This document shows positions 60,483-64,000 of a stretch of 64,000 bases of DNA, piece after piece. Position 1 is the first letter of the stretch. Every line of letters starts with the position of its first letter. Origin of the DNA: CAVVIH01 sp963748295 (lineage in GTDB: Bacteria > Acidobacteriota > Vicinamibacteria > Vicinamibacterales > 2-12-FULL-66-21); assembly GCA_963748295.1 (NCBI GenBank), contig CAVVIH010000001.1, forward strand, positions 372,001 to 436,000. Reading direction: 5' to 3'. Position numbers and translations under genes: made by a program. The notes under the pieces were generated by a model. The model made no database searches. It was not told where the DNA came from and saw only the letters and a list, made by a program, of their open reading frames with translations.

Positions 60483-62981
60483 TCATTCGTATCTGAGCGC
60501 CGTCATCGGATCGACCCGTGATGCGCGATGCGCGGGAATCAGCCCCGCGAGCAGCGCGACGGCTGCCAGGAGGATCGCGGCGCCCGTCATCACCCCCGGA
60601 TCGTGTCCCTTCATCTGGTACAGCTGCTCCTGCGCAATCGAGCCGATCCAGATCGCCGCGGTCAGCCCGATGAAGCCGCCGATCAGCACCATGATCCCGA
60701 CCTGGCGCATCACCATCCGCCGCACGCGGCCCGGCGCGGCGCCGAGCGCCATGCGGAGGCCGATCTCGCGCGTCCGCTGTGAGACCGTGTAGGCCAGCAC
60801 GCCATAAAGACCCACGGCTGCGAGCAGCGTCGCCAGCGTCGCGAACGCCGTCGACAGGAAACTGATGAAGCGATCGAGGAACACGTTCTCCTTCGCCTGC
60901 TGCTCCAGCGTGCGCAGGTTCTCGATCGGCAGGTTCGGATCGAGATCGGCGACGACCTTGCGCACCGTCGCGATCAGGCTCTCGGGCTCGACTGAGGTCT
61001 TCACGTAGAACGTGATGAAGCCAAGCCTCGAATCCTGCCGGTACGGCCGGAAGAACTGCGGCGGCACCTCACCCTTGACCTCGGAGTATTTGGCGTTCTG
61101 GACCAGCCCGACAATCTCGACATCCAGCTTGCCCCCCGAGTCGGACATGCGCTTGCCGACCGCGTCGCTGCCGAGATTGAACTTCTTCGCGAACGCCTCG
61201 TTGACGATCGCGACCTTTGGCGCACCCTCGGTATCTGCCCGCGTGAATTCACGTCCGGACAACACTCTGATTCCGACGGTCCTGAAGTAGTCGGGTCCGA
61301 TTTCGTTGAAGTTGGAATGACTGTCGACGTCCGGGCCCGACTCGAATCCTTGCACGTTCACGCTCGTGCCCCAGTTGCTTCCGGCGAGCAGGGGAACCAT
61401 GCCCGCGGTGACGCCGGTGACGCCCGGCTGACGGCCCAGCCCGTCCTCGAGCTGCTCGAAGAGCACCTGCGATCGTGCTGCCGTGTACTTGTTGAGTTGC
61501 GGAGAAATCGCGAACGTGACGATGCGGTCGGCGTTCAGACCGAGATCGGTTCGTGCGACGTTGTAGAGGCTCTTCGCGAAGAGACCCGCGGCGACGAGGA
61601 GCGCCATCGACAAGGCGATCTGCGCGGTGGCGAGCGATGTCCGGAACCGCGCCGCCGCGCGTGCTCCACCGGGCTGGCCGGAGTGTCCCTTCAGCGTCGG
61701 TAGAAGATCCGGCCGCGTGCTGTGGAGCGCCGGGAACAGCCCGAACAGGATGCCGGTGCCGATCGCGAGCGCCGCGGCGAAGACCAGCGCCGTCGCGTCG
61801 AGTCCGATCGGGATGAGCGGCGCGAGATCCGCCGGCAGCAGCGACGCCATTGCGCCGAGCGTCCACTTCGCGACGACCAGCCCCGCCACGCCGCCGAGAA
61901 TCGCCATCAGGCACGCTTCGACGAGCAGCTGGCGGATCAACTGAATGCGTTTGGCGCCGAGCGACAACCGCACGGCCATCTCGTTCGCGCGTCCCGCCGC
62001 GCGCGCGAGCAGCAGGTTGGCGATGTTCGCGCAGGCGATGATCAGGACCAGCGCGGTCACGCCAAGCAGCATCCTCAACGGGTCCTGCGCTTCCGATCGA
62101 ACGGACGTCTGCCCCCGCGCCCCGGGCTCCACGCCGGCTTCCTTCGCCTTGAACTTCGCCATCGTCTGATCGCTCATGCCGCGCTGCAACGGCACCTCGA
62201 CCTGGTTGATGATGTTCTTGTACGGAACGTTGATCCCCGTTCGTGCCTCGTCGATCGACACGCCGGGCCGCAGCCGCGCGAATACGTACACCCAGTAGCT
62301 GCGGCGGTTCGCGAACTGGTTCGGTCCGATCAAGGGCTCCATCAATCCGCGAAGCGTGATCGGCACATACACCTTGGGCTGAACGCCCAGCGTCGTGCCT
62401 TCGAATCCGCGCGGCGCCACGCCGACGATCGTCAGCGACTGGCCGTTGACGATCATCGTCTTGTTGACGACGCCCGGATCCGCGTCGAAGCGCGTCAACC
62501 AGTACCCATGGCTCAGCACGACGACCGGCGATTCCCCGACCGCCTTGTCGTCGTCCGGGGTCAGCAGACGGCCGGCCGCCGGCTGGAGTCCGAGCAGCGG
62601 AAAGTAGCTGCCGGATACCAGCGTCCCCTCGCCGTTCAGCGTCTGGCCGCCGAAGGCGAGGTTGGCGCTGAACCCGCGGTGAGCCGCCATTTCGGTGAAC
62701 ACCTTCTGCTCGCGCTGCAGGTCGCGGAACATCGGATAGCTGAAGACGACATCGCACCCTCCGGCATTGGTGCAGGACTGCGATCCCGGCTTCGGTCCCG
62801 GCGTGGAGAGGTTGACCAGCGTCGATGGTTCACGGACGGGAAGCGGCCTGAGCAGGACCTGGTTGAACACCGAGAAGATCGCCGCGTTTGCGCCGATGCC
62901 GAGCGCGAGCGAGACGATGGCGACGGCGGTCACGAACGGCGCTTTGAAGAGGGTCCGGAAGGCGTGTTTGAGGTTGATCAT
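60483..62981 (-). CDS. FtsX/MacB-type permease (acidobacterial orphan permease family)
   Basis: 832 residues. The N terminus MINLKHAFRTLFKAPFVTAVAIVSLALGIGANAAIFSVFNQVLL (shown in parts by the first helix FVTAVAIVSLALGIG) is typical of the family. MacB-like outer domains follow (FSYPMFRDLQREQKVFTEM, LSHGYWLTRF), with FtsX blocks LIIACANIANLLLARAAG and TVSQRTREIGLRMALGAAPG and the end AHRASRVDPMTALRYE. No ATPase gene is nearby. The ATG at 62981 was preferred over an upstream open stretch because the family sequence begins there. It is divergent from the MarC-like gene. Function unknown beyond envelope transport or mechanotransmission. Confidence 0.92.
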   Translation of the reverse strand: MINLKHAFRTLFKAPFVTAVAIVSLALGIGANAAIFSVFNQVLLRPLPVREPSTLVNLSTPGPKPGSQSCTNAGGCDVVFSYPMFRDLQREQKVFTEMAAHRGFSANLAFGGQTLNGEGTLVSGSYFPLLGLQPAAGRLLTPDDDKAVGESPVVVLSHGYWLTRFDADPGVVNKTMIVNGQSLTIVGVAPRGFEGTTLGVQPKVYVPITLRGLMEPLIGPNQFANRRSYWVYVFARLRPGVSIDEARTGINVPYKNIINQVEVPLQRGMSDQTMAKFKAKEAGVEPGARGQTSVRSEAQDPLRMLLGVTALVLIIACANIANLLLARAAGRANEMAVRLSLGAKRIQLIRQLLVEACLMAILGGVAGLVVAKWTLGAMASLLPADLAPLIPIGLDATALVFAAALAIGTGILFGLFPALHSTRPDLLPTLKGHSGQPGGARAAARFRTSLATAQIALSMALLVAAGLFAKSLYNVARTDLGLNADRIVTFAISPQLNKYTAARSQVLFEQLEDGLGRQPGVTGVTAGMVPLLAGSNWGTSVNVQGFESGPDVDSHSNFNEIGPDYFRTVGIRVLSGREFTRADTEGAPKVAIVNEAFAKKFNLGSDAVGKRMSDSGGKLDVEIVGLVQNAKYSEVKGEVPPQFFRPYRQDSRLGFITFYVKTSVEPESLIATVRKVVADLDPNLPIENLRTLEQQAKENVFLDRFISFLSTAFATLATLLAAVGLYGVLAYTVSQRTREIGLRMALGAAPGRVRRMVMRQVGIMVLIGGFIGLTAAIWIGSIAQEQLYQMKGHDPGVMTGAAILLAAVALLAGLIPAHRASRVDPMTALRYE

Positions 62982-63056
62982 GTTGTGCTCAGGTGGTTCG
63001 ACGCCTTGGGCGTCCAATTAGTTGGCGACGATATACTTGGCGGCGGAAGGACACCG

Positions 63057-63645
63057 GTAGATCTGCTCTCCGTCGTCGTCACGCTGTTCCTGATCATGGA
63101 TCCGCTGGGAAACATCCCGGTGTTCCTCTCCGTGCTCAAGCAAGTCGCGCCGGAACGGCGACGCCTCGTGCTCGTTCGCGAGATCCTCTTCGCCTATGCG
63201 GTCCTGCTGATCTTTCTCTTCTTTGGCAACTATCTCCTTCGCTTGCTGCACCTGCAGCAGGAGGCCGTGAGCATCTCCGGAGGGATAGTGACTGTTCCTG
63301 ATCGCGCTGCGTATGATCTTTCCGCCGGAGGGAGGCATGCTCGGTGAAACGCCGGAAGGCGAGCCGTTCCTCGTCCCGCTCGCCATTCCGTTGATTGCCG
63401 GCCCCTCGATCCTGGCCGCGCTGCTGCTGCTCCAGCGCCACGATGCCGGGAATGTCGGCGAACTGCTCGCCGCGACAACCATCGCCTGGGCGCTCAGCGG
63501 GATCATCCTGCTGGCGTCCCCCTTCTTCTACCGGATCCTCCGCCAGCGGGGTTTGATAGCCATGGAGCGCCTGATGGGCATGCTCCTTGTGATGATTGCC
63601 GTCCAGATGTTGATGAACGGCCTTTCTGTGGTGATGAAACGCTAG
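63057..63645 (+). CDS. MarC-family membrane protein, one frame break, start unclear
   Basis: A small multi-spanning protein of the MarC/UPF0056 family: LLSVVVTLFLIMDPLGNIPVFLSVLK at the N terminus, VLLIFLFFGNYLLRLL next, and AIPLIAGPSILAALLLL and MERLMGMLLVMIAVQMLMNGL in the second half. The frame breaks near 63285 after SISGGIV; one extra A explains it, and the repaired frame reads LFLIALRMIFPPEGG. No ATG precedes the first helix. GGAAGG at 63045-63050 points to a start near 63057-63063 (GTA or CTG as read), so a base error there is possible. Despite the old name, the family is not known to transport drugs. Confidence 0.78.
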
Positions 63646-63760
63646 CCAACTCCCAAATCCCAAATCCCAAATCCCAAGTTTTTCCCTGGGCAAGTGCTTC
63701 TTGGGAGTTGGGAATTGGAAGGTGGGAGTTCATTGCAGGTGGGGGTTGGGATTTGGGAGT
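63646..63760. repeat. Inverted CCCAAAT/AGTTGGG heptamer array (copy D)
   Basis: The left arm is CCAACTCCCAAATCCCAAATCCC (63646-~63680, written here in two overlapping parts by unit CCCAAAT), followed by TTTTT. The right arm has TTGGGAGTTGGGAATTGG and GGGTTGGGATTTGGGAG (63706-63760). It lies between the MarC-like and S9 peptidase genes and ends directly at the -10-like TATCAT. Confidence 0.75.
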
Positions 63761-63766
63761 TATCAT
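63761..63766 (+). promoter_or_regulatory. Probable -10 of the S9 peptidase gene
   Basis: TATCAT (5 of 6 matches) with exactly 6 bases (GGGTTT) before the ATG at 63773, the same spacing as at 12068 and 12191. A leaderless transcript is likely. Confidence 0.45.
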
Positions 63767-63772
63767 GGGTTT

Positions 63773-64000
63773 ATGCGCAAAAGCTTGAAGTTGGCCGCTC
63801 CTGTTCTTGCTGGCGCCCTGCTGGTGCCGGCCGTGCTCGCCCAGGAGAGCACCACCAGGCCGCCGATCGCTGACAGGAAACCGCACACTACCGAGATCCA
63901 TGGCTACACGCTGAAGGACGATTACTTCTGGCTGCGCGAGAAGGGCAGCACCGAAGTAACGAAGTACCTCGAAGCCGAGAACGCTTACACCGACACGGTG
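63773..64000 (+). CDS. Secreted S9 prolyl-oligopeptidase, N-terminal fragment
   Basis: The first 76 codons of a gene cut by the window end. A signal peptide (LKLAAPVLAGALLVPAVLAQ, about residues 6-24) precedes the typical start of the prolyl oligopeptidase/oligopeptidase B propeller (RKPHTTEIHGYTLKDDYFWL followed by REKGSTEVTKYLEAEN). The catalytic Ser, Asp and His would be beyond the window. Periplasmic cleavage of peptides after proline or basic residues is expected for the family. Confidence 0.85.
   Translation, partial: MRKSLKLAAPVLAGALLVPAVLAQESTTRPPIADRKPHTTEIHGYTLKDDYFWLREKGSTEVTKYLEAENAYTDTV

Overview
The window reads as chromosomal DNA from an acidobacterium, most likely the Vicinamibacteria (subdivision 6) lineage. 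The evidence is high G+C, three secreted proteins of the VWFA-related acidobacterial family, three lone FtsX/MacB-type permeases of the acidobacterial 'orphan permease' kind, and a zinc-ribbon/kinase/TPR protein. I saw no rRNA, tRNA, CRISPR array, phage module or transposase. The lineage is an inference from gene content.

Layout. 1-3.1 kb: tail of a beta-lactamase-like serine hydrolase, a threonine-dehydratase-like enzyme and a frame-disrupted VWFA protein. 3.1-7.8 kb (minus): a LuxR-type regulator with only half a receiver, an HtrA-like PDZ protein lacking two catalytic residues, a multi-spanning membrane protein and an M24 metallopeptidase. 7.9-10.3 kb: a Tat-secreted gluconate-dehydrogenase-type pair. 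10.4-12.1 kb (minus): a ThuA-like lipoprotein and a GarR/GlxR-type reductase. 12.2-19.9 kb: a polysaccharide deacetylase, a dienelactone hydrolase and a 1867-residue secreted protein with a PEIEA-repeat linker. 20-27.6 kb: Ser/Thr kinase with TPRs, orphan permease, SnoaL-like protein and an FMN alpha-hydroxyacid dehydrogenase. 27.8-33 kb (minus): Lhr helicase and a trypsin-like lipoprotein. 33.2-41.6 kb (minus): small ORF, argG, GH31 glucosidase, fused IIA-HPr-EI and IIC-IIB, a self-contained sugar uptake locus. 41.8-47.2 kb: an ABC ATPase, FtsX permease and membrane-fusion protein, then a VWFA protein. 47.2-50.9 kb: a possible small-molecule operon (methyltransferase, two-subunit TPP decarboxylase, cyclase-family hydrolase, geranylgeranyl-reductase-like flavoprotein). 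51.3-64 kb: phosphoesterase, unknown secreted protein, orphan permease, ArfB, VWFA protein, hydrolase, YdeI-like protein, another orphan permease, MarC-like protein and the start of an S9 peptidase.

Two features run across the whole window. First, the intergenic gaps are filled with degenerate 7-8-base tandem repeats belonging to several families. One family (CCCAACT/AGTTGGG) occurs four times as inverted arrays with T-runs that look like transcription terminators. Second, seven genes carry ten frame breaks, and nine of these are the same +1 type. That pattern suggests insertion errors in the assembly, but a biological cause is not excluded. Several genes also have a -10-like hexamer about 6-8 nt before the start codon, which suggests leaderless transcripts.
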